This document shows positions 34,148-43,414 of a DNA stretch of 64,000 nucleotides, piece after piece (position 1 is the stretch's first letter; the number at the start of each line of letters is the position of its first letter). The stretch covers positions 325,001 to 389,000 of the forward strand of contig CP102260.1 in assembly GCA_025146925.1 (NCBI GenBank), in the 5' to 3' direction. Below the pieces are notes generated by a model that did no database searches, was not told the DNA's origin, and saw only the letters and a list, made by a program, of their open reading frames with translations. The stretch comes from [Bacteroides] pectinophilus (lineage in GTDB: Bacteria; Bacillota; Clostridia; Lachnospirales; Lachnospiraceae). The translations under genes were made by a program, and so were the position numbers.

Positions 34148-34522
34148 TCAACTGTTACGGACAAAATTCTTAATCGCTTCAAAACTGTCTTTGCTTATTA
34201 CATGTTCAATCTTACATGCATCTTCGGTTGCAGTCTCTTCATCAACTCCAAGACTTACAAGCCATGCTGAAAGAAATTCATGTCTCTCATAAATCATCTC
34301 GGCAATCCTGCGGCCTGCATCAGTAAGATAGATAAAACCGGCATCAGTGACGGTTATGTAATCCTTCTCGCGCAGATTCTTCATTGCTATGCTGACGCTT
34401 GACTTCTTGAAATCCAGTTCGTTGGCAATATCAACAGAGCGGACAACCGGAAGACGCTTACTGAGCATAAGTATAGTCTCAAGATAGTTCTCGGATGATT
34501 CGGTTGTTGAATTATTATTCAT
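34148..34522 (-). CDS. DtxR/MntR-type metal-dependent regulator
   Basis: 124 residues, short form without a C-terminal SH3 domain. Winged helix in the first 65 residues (ENYLETILMLSKRLPVVRSVDIANELDFKKSSVSIAMKNL), then the dimerization helix with candidate metal ligands (RHEFLSAWLVSLGVDEETATEDACKIEHVIS). The His, Glu and Cys residues there match the MntR/IdeR site. I use the ATG at 34520-34522 (GGGGG 11 bases upstream; a TTG three codons earlier also open). It is divergent from the YhgE/Pip gene, which it may control. Confidence 0.85.
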   Translation of the reverse strand: MNNNSTTESSENYLETILMLSKRLPVVRSVDIANELDFKKSSVSIAMKNLREKDYITVTDAGFIYLTDAGRRIAEMIYERHEFLSAWLVSLGVDEETATEDACKIEHVISKDSFEAIKNFVRNS

Positions 34523-34664
34523 GTTATACAAATCCCCCTTGCTAAAAGGCCTGAATTGGCATTTACATTATTGTATCATAGTTTCATACCTAAGTAAACG
34601 GCGACTTTATCTCATTAATATAGGAAAATTTTCGATTGTTTAGCATAATTTAATCATTATAGAT

Positions 34665-34693
34665 TTGCTTTTATATTTTTGTAATAGTATAAT
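34665..34693 (+). promoter_or_regulatory. Promoter of the YhgE/Pip operon
   Basis: -35 TTGCTT (34665-34670), 17-base spacer, -10 TATAAT (34688-34693), in a very AT-rich stretch between the divergent DtxR-type gene and the first YhgE/Pip gene. Confidence 0.7.
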
Positions 34694-34736
34694 TACCCTC
34701 AGTTAACAGATATAGAATATAAAGGAATCAGATAAA

Positions 34737-36878
34737 ATGAATAGAATATTTAAAATATTTGTGCATGATATAGTGGGTTTATCGCGGAATATATTTGCTT
34801 TGATAATTGCAGGAGGCCTGTGTATTATTCCTTCGCTTTACGCGTGGTTCAACATTTACTCTAACTGGGATCCTTATGCCAATACATCTGCCGTTAAAGT
34901 AGCAGTTGTGTCGGAAGATGCAGGGTATACGGGTGAGGATGGCGAATATTCCAATATGGGAGACAGCGTATTGGAGTCACTCAGAACCAATACGGGACTT
35001 GGCTGGCAGATTCTCGACAAAAAGGATGATGCGATAGAAGGCGTTAAGAGCGGTGAATATTATGCTGCCATTGTTATCGGGGATGATTTCAGTGAGAGCA
35101 TGTTTGATTTTATTGACAAGGGACTTGTACATCCTTCAGTGACATATTATGAGAATGAGAAAAAGAATGCAGTAGCAAGTAAGATAACTGATACCGGAAA
35201 ATCAACACTCCAGAGCAATATTAATACGGAGTTTGTCAACACCGTAATTCAGACGGCAATGAGCAGTACGGATGGAATGCTCGCTGACAGGGATATCATA
35301 GGCGGAGTGCTTGATAATCTTAACAGACTTGGAGATAACCTTGACGGATATAAGGGAACGATTGCTTCGTTTGTAAGCAGTAATGCCGCACTCAGCGGAT
35401 CACTTCATGATCTCAGGGTGCAGATTCCGGATTCGCTTCCTGACAACAGTGCAACTATGGAAGCTTTGCAGAACCAGACTTCAAAAGCAGCAGATGAGTA
35501 CATAGCAAAGCTCGACCGTATTACGGCAGCAACACGTGCAACGTCACAGGCGTTGTCGGCTCAGCTGCAGTGGGTCCTTACGGCAATTGAGAATAACCTG
35601 CCTACGGATGAGATACTTGCAGGGATAGATAATGCACAGGATCTTCTGGATTCGATGAATGACCAGAGCGATACGCTTACTGAGCAGTTACAGAATATAT
35701 CAGACCAGCTTGGCGGTGTTATCGACGATGATAGCATTAAGCTTGCGGTAGATTCCCTCGTTCAGATAAGAATTGCTGCCAAGGGGCTGCTTGAGCAGTC
35801 TAAGATACTTGTAAAGGCGGGAGCGCTTAAGTCGCAGGTTAAGTTGGAACTTGTCAGGACGGCACTTGTGCAGTGCAGCCAGAAGATAGATGAGATGGAC
35901 GGCATCCTTGATGGATCGGTACAGAAAGCAGTGGATGCGATGAAGGGTGTAATAAGTACATCTATAGATTCGATAGGTGAATCGCTTACACAGGTTTCAG
36001 AGCAGCTCGGCAGCCTGTCGGCAATGCTTGGAAGCATTGAGCAGACAGTTGACGGAATGAATGTCGGGCTTGACCAGATGGGTTCAGTCATGGATGGAAT
36101 GTCAGATAAGATTGTACAGCTTGCCGGTAAGCTGAGCGATCTTACAGGGGATGACAAGTACAGGCTGCTTGCGCAGGCACTGGCACAGGATCCGGAGACA
36201 TACGGCGAGTTTCTGTCATCACCTGTGCAGGTTGAGACACATCAGGTATATGCAACGGAGAATTACGGTTCTGCCGTGTCACCTTTCTATACAACACTTG
36301 CATTGTGGGTAGGAGGACTTCTCCTTACGGCACTTATAAAGGTGCATCCTGACAGCCCTGAACTTATTAACGGAGCAAAGCCGCATGAGCTTTTCTTTGG
36401 AAGATATCTGTTATTCTTCGTACTCGGTCAGGTCCAGGCAGTTATAACGGTACTTGGTGATGTGTATCTGCTTAAGATACAGTGCCTTGATAAGGGACTT
36501 TTCATGCTGGCAGCCTGCTTTACAAGCTTTGTATTTACATTGCTTATATATGCACTTACAGTGTCATTTGGCGATATTGGTAAGGCACTTGCGGTTGTAA
36601 TGGTTGTTATACAGATTGCAGGTTCAAGCGGTACATACCCTATTGAGCTTCTGCCCGTATTCTTCCAGAAAGTATATATCTATTTTCCATTCCCATATGC
36701 GATTAATGCAATGAGGGAAACAATCAGCGGAAGATATGGCAGTGATTACTGGCAGTTTATGGGCGTGCTGCTGTTGTTTGTTGCGGCATCGCTTGCATTG
36801 GGGCTGTTTATAAGAAAGCCGTTTATGAAGCTTAATCATTATATGCATCATCGTATGCATGATACAGATATGATGTAA
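34737..36878 (+). CDS. YhgE/Pip-domain membrane protein, paralog 1
   Basis: 713 residues. An N-terminal helix (about 15-38, IFALIIAGGLCIIPSLYAWF) with the family motif SLYAWFNIYSNWDPYANTS, a large outer domain (about 40-510) with coiled-coil helices, and five helices at the C-terminus (about 515-700) of the ABC-2 permease type. The motif is shared exactly with the second paralog at 37553. YhgE/Pip proteins were first seen as phage receptors in lactococci and relatives act in export; the substrate is unknown. First gene of a three-gene operon with the next two. Confidence 0.88.
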   Translation: MNRIFKIFVHDIVGLSRNIFALIIAGGLCIIPSLYAWFNIYSNWDPYANTSAVKVAVVSEDAGYTGEDGEYSNMGDSVLESLRTNTGLGWQILDKKDDAIEGVKSGEYYAAIVIGDDFSESMFDFIDKGLVHPSVTYYENEKKNAVASKITDTGKSTLQSNINTEFVNTVIQTAMSSTDGMLADRDIIGGVLDNLNRLGDNLDGYKGTIASFVSSNAALSGSLHDLRVQIPDSLPDNSATMEALQNQTSKAADEYIAKLDRITAATRATSQALSAQLQWVLTAIENNLPTDEILAGIDNAQDLLDSMNDQSDTLTEQLQNISDQLGGVIDDDSIKLAVDSLVQIRIAAKGLLEQSKILVKAGALKSQVKLELVRTALVQCSQKIDEMDGILDGSVQKAVDAMKGVISTSIDSIGESLTQVSEQLGSLSAMLGSIEQTVDGMNVGLDQMGSVMDGMSDKIVQLAGKLSDLTGDDKYRLLAQALAQDPETYGEFLSSPVQVETHQVYATENYGSAVSPFYTTLALWVGGLLLTALIKVHPDSPELINGAKPHELFFGRYLLFFVLGQVQAVITVLGDVYLLKIQCLDKGLFMLAACFTSFVFTLLIYALTVSFGDIGKALAVVMVVIQIAGSSGTYPIELLPVFFQKVYIYFPFPYAINAMRETISGRYGSDYWQFMGVLLLFVAASLALGLFIRKPFMKLNHYMHHRMHDTDMM

Positions 36879-36890
36879 GGAGGCAGCATT

Positions 36891-37556
36891 TTGAGTAACG
36901 GGAATAAAGCGGATGAAGAGATATATGATAAGCTCTATGAGATGATACAGAGTGCCGTGCAAAGCGAGGTTCAGAGGACTCTTGCACAGCAGGGCAGTTC
37001 GCAGGGCAGTTCGGGAGCAGGCAATTCGGATACAGCGCATGCAGACCATGCAGACATATCGCAGCTTTCAGAGGCTGAGATAGCGGCAAGAATTGCGGCT
37101 ATGGCCGAATCTTCAGATGACAGTGATGACGACAGCAATTATAGTAATGATATCGGCACAAAAGCTGTGACTGCGGTTTCACCGGTGAATACGGCGCCGG
37201 CGGATACGGTACATGAAGATGACGTGAAGAGCCGTCTCGTGGCATATTATGCGGCTATACATGAGAAGAACCGGAAGAGGATAAAGACGGGAATGATATG
37301 CATGTTTGTAATTCCGGTTGTATTTCTTATTCTGTTATTTACGATGCAGAGTTCCAAGATTGTGTATCTGGTGCTGTGGATTGCATCATTGTTTATACTG
37401 TGCGGATATCTGATAGCTGTAGAGTACAGCGATTATTCACTTCAGGAGAAGCTTGAGGCACTTGGCGTTGATGAGCATGGTGTTGACGGCTCGCTTATTG
37501 GGCCTGATGTGCTTGAGAAGGATATTCAGTCAATGAAGGAGAGGATGGGACTATGA
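36891..37556 (+). CDS. Small membrane protein between the two YhgE/Pip genes
   Basis: 221 residues, TTG start at 36891 with AAGGAGG eight bases upstream. Domains: an N-terminal helical part with Gln/Ser/Ala-rich linker (to about 70), an acidic stretch SSDDSDDDSNYSND near 82-95, then a Lys/Arg patch (EKNRKRIKTG) and two membrane helices (about 140-185). The C-terminus (LEALGVDEHGVDGSLIGPDVL) faces the cytosol. The last bases overlap the next ATG (ATGA). Not recognised; probably a subunit or regulator of the YhgE pair. Confidence 0.75.
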   Translation: MSNGNKADEEIYDKLYEMIQSAVQSEVQRTLAQQGSSQGSSGAGNSDTAHADHADISQLSEAEIAARIAAMAESSDDSDDDSNYSNDIGTKAVTAVSPVNTAPADTVHEDDVKSRLVAYYAAIHEKNRKRIKTGMICMFVIPVVFLILLFTMQSSKIVYLVLWIASLFILCGYLIAVEYSDYSLQEKLEALGVDEHGVDGSLIGPDVLEKDIQSMKERMGL

Positions 37557-39316
37557 AAAACATTTGCAATATTTTTCTGGCTGACTGGAAGAGAATCAGT
37601 AAAAATGTAGTTGCAGTCGTTGTGGTTATAGGTCTTGCTATTCTCCCGGCACTCTATGCATGGTTCAATATTCTGTCAAACTGGGATCCATACGGACAGG
37701 AGGCAACGTCCAGAATTAAGGTTGCTGTTGCATCTGCCGATAAGGGAGCAATGGTTGACGGAATCAGTATAAATATGGGGCAGAATATAATAGATGCATT
37801 ACAGACGAACAACACGATAGGCTGGGTATTCGAGGATGACACAGAAGCAGCTGTTAACGGCGTATATGCCGGGGATTATTATGCGGCACTTATTATGCCG
37901 GAGGATTTCTCTGAGAAGATGACGAGCTTTCTCACTGAGGACATGAGCCACCCGCAGATTGAGTATTATACCAATCAGAAAAAGAATGCCATAGCCCCTA
38001 AGATTACGGATAAGGCTAAGACGGCCGTACAGCAGCAGGTTAATTCGACATTTATAAGTACTGTTGCCGAGAGCCTTGTCAAGGCGGCAGATGGTGTTGA
38101 TGATGCGGCTAAGGAGCACGGAATTACGTCAGGTAACCAGACAGTTCTTGATGTTGTTACAACTAAGATGGAGCTTGTAAGCAGACAGCTTGAAGCATAT
38201 GATACTATTCTTACGGCGCTTATAAGCGTTACGGATTCTGCTTCATCGGCGATAAATATGGCAGGTCAGGTATCGCCTGATATGTCACAGACGGTATTAG
38301 GCAATCAGAGGGCATTGGATGCAATGCAGGATATTCTTAAGATTACGTCAGCAGGCAATATAATTAACTCAGGTGTATCGGGTGACCTGGCAGACGGTCT
38401 TGGAAGAATATCAGGAACAATGGACAGCATCATAGGCATCTATGCTCAGGCTGACGGTAACATAGGCAGATTCTCATCGCTGATATCTTCAGCAAGAATT
38501 AATCTTCAGGATACGAAGAGTATTCTTAATGAACTTCAGGAAGAGATGGATGAGACGCTTACACAGCTTAATGATATAAGAGACAGCGGCAATTACGAGA
38601 TGCTTTTAAGGCTTATAGGGCTTGATGCTGACAAGCTCGGCTCATTTATCTCATCACCGGTTGAGATAGAGACAGAGAAGATATATCCGGTTGAAAATTA
38701 CGGCTCTGCAATGGCGTCTTTCTACACGGTACTTTCAATATGGGTAGGAGCACTTATACTTGTTGCGATTATACATGTCGGAGTCAGGCCACAGAAGGAG
38801 CATCCGCAGTTCAGCCATACGGAAGCATTTTTTGGAAGATATATAACCTTCTTCCTTATCGGTCAGGCACAGGCACTGCTGGTTACGCTCGGAGATTTGT
38901 ATTACATAGGAATACAGTGCGTCAGTCCGTTTAAGTTCTGGCTTGCAGCGGCAATAACAAGCTTTGTATTCTCAATATTCATGTATTCGCTTACGGTTGC
39001 ATTCGGCAATGTCGGCGAGGCACTGGCGGTTGTAATCATGGTAATACAGGTCGCAGGCGCTGGATGTACATTCCCTATAGAGGTCCTGCCGGAGGTATAC
39101 CGGAAGATATACGAATATCTGCCGTTTACATATGCGATGAACGCCATGAAGGAGACGGTTGGCGGACAATATGGAATGGATTATTGGAAATATCTCGGAA
39201 TACTTCTCATATTTGCAGTGATAGCAGTATTTATCGGACTGGTGGTTGCAATACCTTGCAAGAAGCTTAATGAGAAGATTGAACACAGCAAACATAAGTC
39301 TGGCGTTATGATATAA
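37553..39316 (+). CDS. YhgE/Pip-domain membrane protein, paralog 2
   Basis: 587 residues, same architecture as paralog 1 but with a shorter outer coiled-coil region. Starts VVVVIGLAILPALYAWFNIL followed by NWDPYGQ, and has the same C-terminal ABC-2-like helices (SFYTVLSIWVGALILVAI, then AFFGRYITFFLIGQAQALLV). Shared signatures with paralog 1 include EYLPFTYAMNAMKETVGGQYG versus the IYFPFPYAINAMRETISGRYG of copy 1. The overlap with the previous gene (ATGA) and a terminator at its stop place it last in the operon. The two may form a heteromer. Confidence 0.88.
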   Translation: MKNICNIFLADWKRISKNVVAVVVVIGLAILPALYAWFNILSNWDPYGQEATSRIKVAVASADKGAMVDGISINMGQNIIDALQTNNTIGWVFEDDTEAAVNGVYAGDYYAALIMPEDFSEKMTSFLTEDMSHPQIEYYTNQKKNAIAPKITDKAKTAVQQQVNSTFISTVAESLVKAADGVDDAAKEHGITSGNQTVLDVVTTKMELVSRQLEAYDTILTALISVTDSASSAINMAGQVSPDMSQTVLGNQRALDAMQDILKITSAGNIINSGVSGDLADGLGRISGTMDSIIGIYAQADGNIGRFSSLISSARINLQDTKSILNELQEEMDETLTQLNDIRDSGNYEMLLRLIGLDADKLGSFISSPVEIETEKIYPVENYGSAMASFYTVLSIWVGALILVAIIHVGVRPQKEHPQFSHTEAFFGRYITFFLIGQAQALLVTLGDLYYIGIQCVSPFKFWLAAAITSFVFSIFMYSLTVAFGNVGEALAVVIMVIQVAGAGCTFPIEVLPEVYRKIYEYLPFTYAMNAMKETVGGQYGMDYWKYLGILLIFAVIAVFIGLVVAIPCKKLNEKIEHSKHKSGVMI

Positions 39317-39331
39317 CGCCGGGCTTTTTTT
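39297..39331 (+). terminator. Intrinsic terminator overlapping the YhgE paralog 2 stop
   Basis: GGCGTTAT (39302-39309) pairs with ATAACGCC (39313-39320), extended outward by wobble pairs (AGTCT with GGGCT), followed by seven or eight T residues (39325-39331). The stem covers the stop codon. Confidence 0.8.
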
Positions 39332-39383
39332 AATATTGCAATACAAACACAACCTTAATGATAAAAAATAGTCAATAAAGTTG

Positions 39384-39412
39384 TTGACAACTAATAGTAA
39401 TTAGAATAAACT
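39384..39412 (+). promoter_or_regulatory. Promoter of the feo operon
   Basis: -35 TTGACA (39384-39389), 17-base spacer, -10 TAAACT (39407-39412). It lies 57 bases before the first feoA. Confidence 0.7.
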
Positions 39413-39430
39413 AACAATGCAGTAGAGATT

Positions 39431-39443
39431 AATGATAATCATT
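39431..39443 (+). promoter_or_regulatory. Fur box
   Basis: AATGATAATCATT, a perfect palindrome and the core of the Fur consensus, preceded by GATT. It lies just downstream of the -10 box, where Fur-Fe(II) binding would block transcription. Confidence 0.8.
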
Positions 39444-39468
39444 TACAATTAGATGTGAAGGGAGGAAC

Positions 39469-39684
39469 ATGATGATGCCCCTTACAATGGCTAACGAAGG
39501 TGAAGCTAATGTAATCAAGAGAATCGGCGGCAAGGAAGAGGTAAGATTATTCCTTGAGAAGCTCGGATTTGTTGTTGGCGGTACTGTTACAGTTGTATCC
39601 ACGAATGACGGAAACATGATAGTGAATGTCAAAGATTCACGTGTTGCCATCGGTAAGGATATGGCTAACAAGATCATGGTCTAG
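39469..39684 (+). CDS. feoA: FeoA protein, copy 1
   Basis: 71 residues, SH3-like FeoA fold (MPLTMANEGEANVIKRIGGK, GFVVGGTVTVVSTNDGNMIV). FeoA is a small cytosolic partner of FeoB. Three ATG codons in a row follow GGGAGG; the first is used. It lies downstream of a Fur box and promoter, and 16 bases before copy 2. Confidence 0.92.
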   Translation: MMMPLTMANEGEANVIKRIGGKEEVRLFLEKLGFVVGGTVTVVSTNDGNMIVNVKDSRVAIGKDMANKIMV

Positions 39685-39700
39685 ACAGGAAGGAAAGATT

Positions 39701-39922
39701 ATGAAGAAGCTGAATGAGATTCCGGTCGGACAGACAGTAGTTGTTAAGAAGATTACTGGTGAAGGTCCGGTCAAGAGAAGAATCATGGACATGGGAATCA
39801 CAAAAGGTATCGAGATTTATGTAAGAAAAGTTGCACCTCTTGGTGATCCTATTGAGATTACAGTTCGCGGATATGAGCTGTCATTAAGAAAAGCTGACGC
39901 TACGATGATTGAAGTAGAGTAA
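39701..39922 (+). CDS. feoA: FeoA protein, copy 2
   Basis: 73 residues, KLNEIPVGQTVVVKKITGEG and RRIMDMGITKGIEIYVRKVAPLG are the standard FeoA pattern. AGGAAAG precedes the ATG at 39701; the frame runs 25 codons further back in the previous gene without a site. Two FeoA copies before FeoB are common in Clostridia, and they are only distantly alike. Confidence 0.93.
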   Translation: MKKLNEIPVGQTVVVKKITGEGPVKRRIMDMGITKGIEIYVRKVAPLGDPIEITVRGYELSLRKADATMIEVE

Positions 39923-40005
39923 CAGCATTTTTTTTAAACTACAGGTTAGATTGGACTAATTAAATTAAGGCAAGCCCAACTTAAGGGCAGCGGAAAGGAA
40001 TCAAG

Positions 40006-42474
40006 ATGTCAATCAAAATTGCACTTGCAGGTAATCCTAACTGCGGTAAAACGACATTATTCAATGCACTGACAGGTTCTAATCAGTTCGTAGGTAACTG
40101 GCCTGGTGTTACAGTAGAAAAGAAGGAAGGTAAGCTCAAGGGACATAAGGATGTAACAATCACTGACTTACCCGGTATTTACTCACTTTCACCATATACT
40201 CTGGAGGAAGTGGTAGCAAGAAATTATCTTATAAATGAAAAGCCGGATGCAATAATTAATATTGTTGATGGTACTAATATTGAGAGAAACCTCTATCTTT
40301 CAACACAGATTATGGAACTTGGTATTCCTGTTATCATGGCTGTTAATATGACAGACCTTCTTGCTAAGAATGGAATTGAGCTTAATACTGCAAAGCTCTC
40401 AGAGAATCTCGGCTGTGAGGTTGTTGAGATATCAGCGCTTAAGGGAACAGGTATCAGGGAAGCTGCAGAAAAGGCTGTAAAGCTTGCAGAATCTAAGAAA
40501 GCTAATAAGATTGTACATAAATTTGACAGCAAGGCTGAGGCAGCTATCGAGGCTGTTGAAGCTAAGTTTGGTTCAGATGTTGCATCAGAGCAGAAGCGAT
40601 TCTTCGCAATAAAGCTTCTTGAAAGCGATAACAAGATTAATCAGTTACTTACTAATGTACCTGATGTAAAGGCTGAGATTAACCAGCTTGAGAGTGACTT
40701 TGATGATGATGCAGAGAGTATCATTACTAATGAAAGATATACATACATTTCATCAATTATTGATGAGTGTGTTAAGAAGGCAAAGAGCAAGGATAAGTTA
40801 ACAACATCAGATAAGATTGATAAGATTGTTACAAACAGAATTCTTGCACTTCCTATATTCGCAGTTGTAATGTTCCTTGTATATTACATTGCGATGGTAA
40901 CTGTAGGTTCAGCCGCTACTGACTGGGCTAATGACGGACTCTTCGGCGATGGCTTCCATCTGTTTGGAATCGGTACTGCTGCTTATGAAGAAGTAGCTGA
41001 TGAGTATGGCGATTCAGATGAGATTATTGCAGCATATGTAGAGAGCCTTGGAGACAGCGGTGAAGCAATTGCTGACGCTATTGACACAGAGGCTGATGAT
41101 TATGATTCAGAAGCTGCTGTAAAGGCACTTACAACTCTCGAAGCTACTGTTAAGCCATCAACAACTGTTGATTACACAGTAGAAGACGAGGAGACACTTG
41201 AGACAACAGATGAGACAGCAGATGCAGCTGCCATTAAGGAAGCTATAGAACTTGCTATCGAGAATGGCGGTGCAGCTCCGGATCCTGCTGATTACGGTGT
41301 ATGGGTTCCGGGTCTTCCTGTTCTTATCGGGGATGGACTTGATGCAATCGGATGTGCAGAATGGCTTGAAGGTCTTATTCTTGATGGTATCGTAGCCGGT
41401 GTTGGTGCAGTACTTGGTTTCGTACCTCAGATGTTAGTACTGTTCTTATTACTTGCAATCCTTGAGGCTTGCGGTTACATGGCGCGTATCGCATTCATTA
41501 TGGATAGAATCTTCAGAAGATTCGGTCTTTCGGGTAAGTCATTCATCCCAATCCTTATCGGTACAGGATGTGGTGTTCCGGGTATCATGGCATCACGTAC
41601 AATCGAGAACGAGAGAGACCGTCGTATGACGATTATGACAACAACATTTATCCCATGTGGTGCCAAGACACCATTCATCGCAATGATTGCAGGTGCTATC
41701 TTCGGTGGCTCGGCATGGGTTGCTACATCAGCTTACTTCATTGGTATGGCTGCAATTATTGTATCAGGTATCATTTTAAAGAAGACAAAGTTATTCATGG
41801 GAGATCCGGCACCATTCGTAATGGAGCTTCCTGCATATCATATTCCAACTGTTGGTAACGTACTCAGAAGCATGTGGGAGCGTGGCTGGTCATTCATCAA
41901 GAAGGCCGGAACAATCATTCTTCTTTCTACAATTATTGTATGGTTCACAACATACTTCGGATTTACAGATGAGGGCTTCCGTATGTTAGCTGAGGATGAG
42001 ATTGACATGAGCATCCTTGCTAAGATTGGTGGAGCAGTTGCATGGATATTCACACCGCTTGGATGGGGTAACTGGCAGGCAGCCGTTGCATCAATTACAG
42101 GTCTTGTGGCTAAGGAAAATATCGTTGGTACAATGGGTATACTGTACGGCGGTGGAGACCTTTCACCATATGCAGCACTCGCACTTGCATTCTCTAAGCT
42201 GGCAGGTTTCTCATTCCTTACATTCAATCTTCTGTGCGCACCTTGCTTCGCTGCTATCGGTGCTATCAAGAGAGAGATGAACAGTGCTAAGTGGACATGG
42301 ACAGCAATCGGTTACCAGTGTGGATTTGCATATGTCGTATCACTTTGTATTTATAATATCGGCATGCTTGTAACAGGCGGCGGATTCAGTTTTTGGACAA
42401 TAGTTGCATTCTTACTTGTAGCAGGATTTATATATCTGTTATTCAGACCTGCCAGAAAGGGTGCACAGGCATAA
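40006..42474 (+). CDS. feoB: Ferrous iron transporter FeoB with large acidic insert
   Basis: 822 residues. G-protein domain 1-165: G1 GNPNCGKTTLFN (9-20), G3 DLPGIYSL, G4 NMTD; then a GDI helix region and the membrane domain from about 280 with Gate segments (GFVPQMLVLFLLLAILEACGYMARIAF, ending GSKFS-like GCGVPGIMASRTIENERDRR). Unusual: about 105 residues (326-430) very rich in Asp and Glu are inserted after the first membrane helix, where other FeoB proteins have a short loop. It imports Fe(II) and is controlled by Fur. Confidence 0.95.
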   Translation: MSIKIALAGNPNCGKTTLFNALTGSNQFVGNWPGVTVEKKEGKLKGHKDVTITDLPGIYSLSPYTLEEVVARNYLINEKPDAIINIVDGTNIERNLYLSTQIMELGIPVIMAVNMTDLLAKNGIELNTAKLSENLGCEVVEISALKGTGIREAAEKAVKLAESKKANKIVHKFDSKAEAAIEAVEAKFGSDVASEQKRFFAIKLLESDNKINQLLTNVPDVKAEINQLESDFDDDAESIITNERYTYISSIIDECVKKAKSKDKLTTSDKIDKIVTNRILALPIFAVVMFLVYYIAMVTVGSAATDWANDGLFGDGFHLFGIGTAAYEEVADEYGDSDEIIAAYVESLGDSGEAIADAIDTEADDYDSEAAVKALTTLEATVKPSTTVDYTVEDEETLETTDETADAAAIKEAIELAIENGGAAPDPADYGVWVPGLPVLIGDGLDAIGCAEWLEGLILDGIVAGVGAVLGFVPQMLVLFLLLAILEACGYMARIAFIMDRIFRRFGLSGKSFIPILIGTGCGVPGIMASRTIENERDRRMTIMTTTFIPCGAKTPFIAMIAGAIFGGSAWVATSAYFIGMAAIIVSGIILKKTKLFMGDPAPFVMELPAYHIPTVGNVLRSMWERGWSFIKKAGTIILLSTIIVWFTTYFGFTDEGFRMLAEDEIDMSILAKIGGAVAWIFTPLGWGNWQAAVASITGLVAKENIVGTMGILYGGGDLSPYAALALAFSKLAGFSFLTFNLLCAPCFAAIGAIKREMNSAKWTWTAIGYQCGFAYVVSLCIYNIGMLVTGGGFSFWTIVAFLLVAGFIYLLFRPARKGAQA

Positions 42475-42505
42475 TTAAAGCGTAGGCTTTAGATTGGAGG
42501 CTGTT

Positions 42506-42649
42506 ATGACTATAGGAACAATAGGTGTTTTAGCGGGACTTATAGCTGTTGTTGGCGTAATATTAGCCGGCATGATTTCAGACAGGAAGAAGGGTAAGTC
42601 ATCATGTACAGGTAACTGCAGCAGCTGCGGCGGACACTGCAGCCACTGA
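42506..42649 (+). CDS. FeoB-associated Cys-rich membrane protein
   Basis: 47 residues: one membrane helix (GTIGVLAGLIAVVGVILAGM) then a Cys/Ser-rich tail SSCTGNCSSCGGHCSH. It matches the small FeoB-associated family found directly downstream of feoB in Firmicutes; role unproven, perhaps iron delivery. GGAGG lies five bases before the ATG. 31 bases after feoB. Confidence 0.85.
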   Translation: MTIGTIGVLAGLIAVVGVILAGMISDRKKGKSSCTGNCSSCGGHCSH

Positions 42650-42742
42650 TAATGCCGGGAGTATTTTGGAGCATACACACAGAGGCGCTGTACAAAAGAC
42701 GCACGGTTAATCTGTAGCTGTTATGCAGAAATGAGGAGTCAC

Positions 42743-43204
42743 ATGAAGAATAACCAGACACAGACGGAATGTCAGAATTATCACCGCACGCAGATGCAGA
42801 GGCAGATGGTAATAGACAGACTCAGAGAGAGAGGCTGCAGGATTACCAAGCAAAGGCTTCAGCTTCTTGACATAATCCTTGAGGAAGAATGCGCCTGCTG
42901 TAAGGAGATATATATTAAGGCTGCATCTGTAGACAACAGGATTGGTCTTGCTACAGTATACAGAATGATTAATCTTCTTGAAGAGATTGGAGCAATCAGC
43001 CGTAAGAACATGTATAAGATTGCATGTGAAAAGGGTGGAAGCTGTGACCGTGAGAATGTCTGTATGCTGGAGTTTGATGATGACACAAGCTGTGGGCTGT
43101 CAGCCAAGCAGTGGAACGAAGTCCTTGCAGAGGGCTTAAGAAGATGCGGTTACCTTAACGGTAAGCATATCAGAAATGTATCGGTATTTCAGTGTGAATG
43201 CTGA
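42743..43204 (+). CDS. Atypical Cys-rich Fur-family regulator
   Basis: 153 residues from the ATG at 42743 (GAGGAGTCAC). The winged helix RLRERGCRITKQRLQLLDII and TVYRMINLLEEIGAISR is normal Fur. The metal region is not: instead of HHHLICxxCG the sequence has YKIACEKGGSCDRENVCMLEF, and the usual His before the second helix is CACCKEIY. It carries eleven Cys residues. The regulator is last in the feo cluster, so it may sense iron, Fe-S clusters or redox state rather than act as classical Fur. It might autoregulate through the Fur box, but that is inference. Confidence 0.82.
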   Translation: MKNNQTQTECQNYHRTQMQRQMVIDRLRERGCRITKQRLQLLDIILEEECACCKEIYIKAASVDNRIGLATVYRMINLLEEIGAISRKNMYKIACEKGGSCDRENVCMLEFDDDTSCGLSAKQWNEVLAEGLRRCGYLNGKHIRNVSVFQCEC

Positions 43205-43414
43205 TTATGCCGTGCCGTAAGGCAGGCAGCAGGCGTATAATGATAATGCGCCGGAATTGAATAATTGTACAGTAGAATGGGATATATTGAGTTAATAATC
43301 AGTATGTCCTATTCTTTTGATTATGGTAGTATTATAGTATGAAGCAACTGTATAAATAATGTAAGGTAAATGAGGCATAATTTTAATTTTTGTGATGAAC
43401 AGGAGGAGGCGCTT

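Noticed and set aside
34148-34522. DtxR-type gene as regulator of the feo operon
   Set aside because: feo has a Fur box and its own Fur relative; the DtxR-type gene is five kilobases away and faces the YhgE operon.
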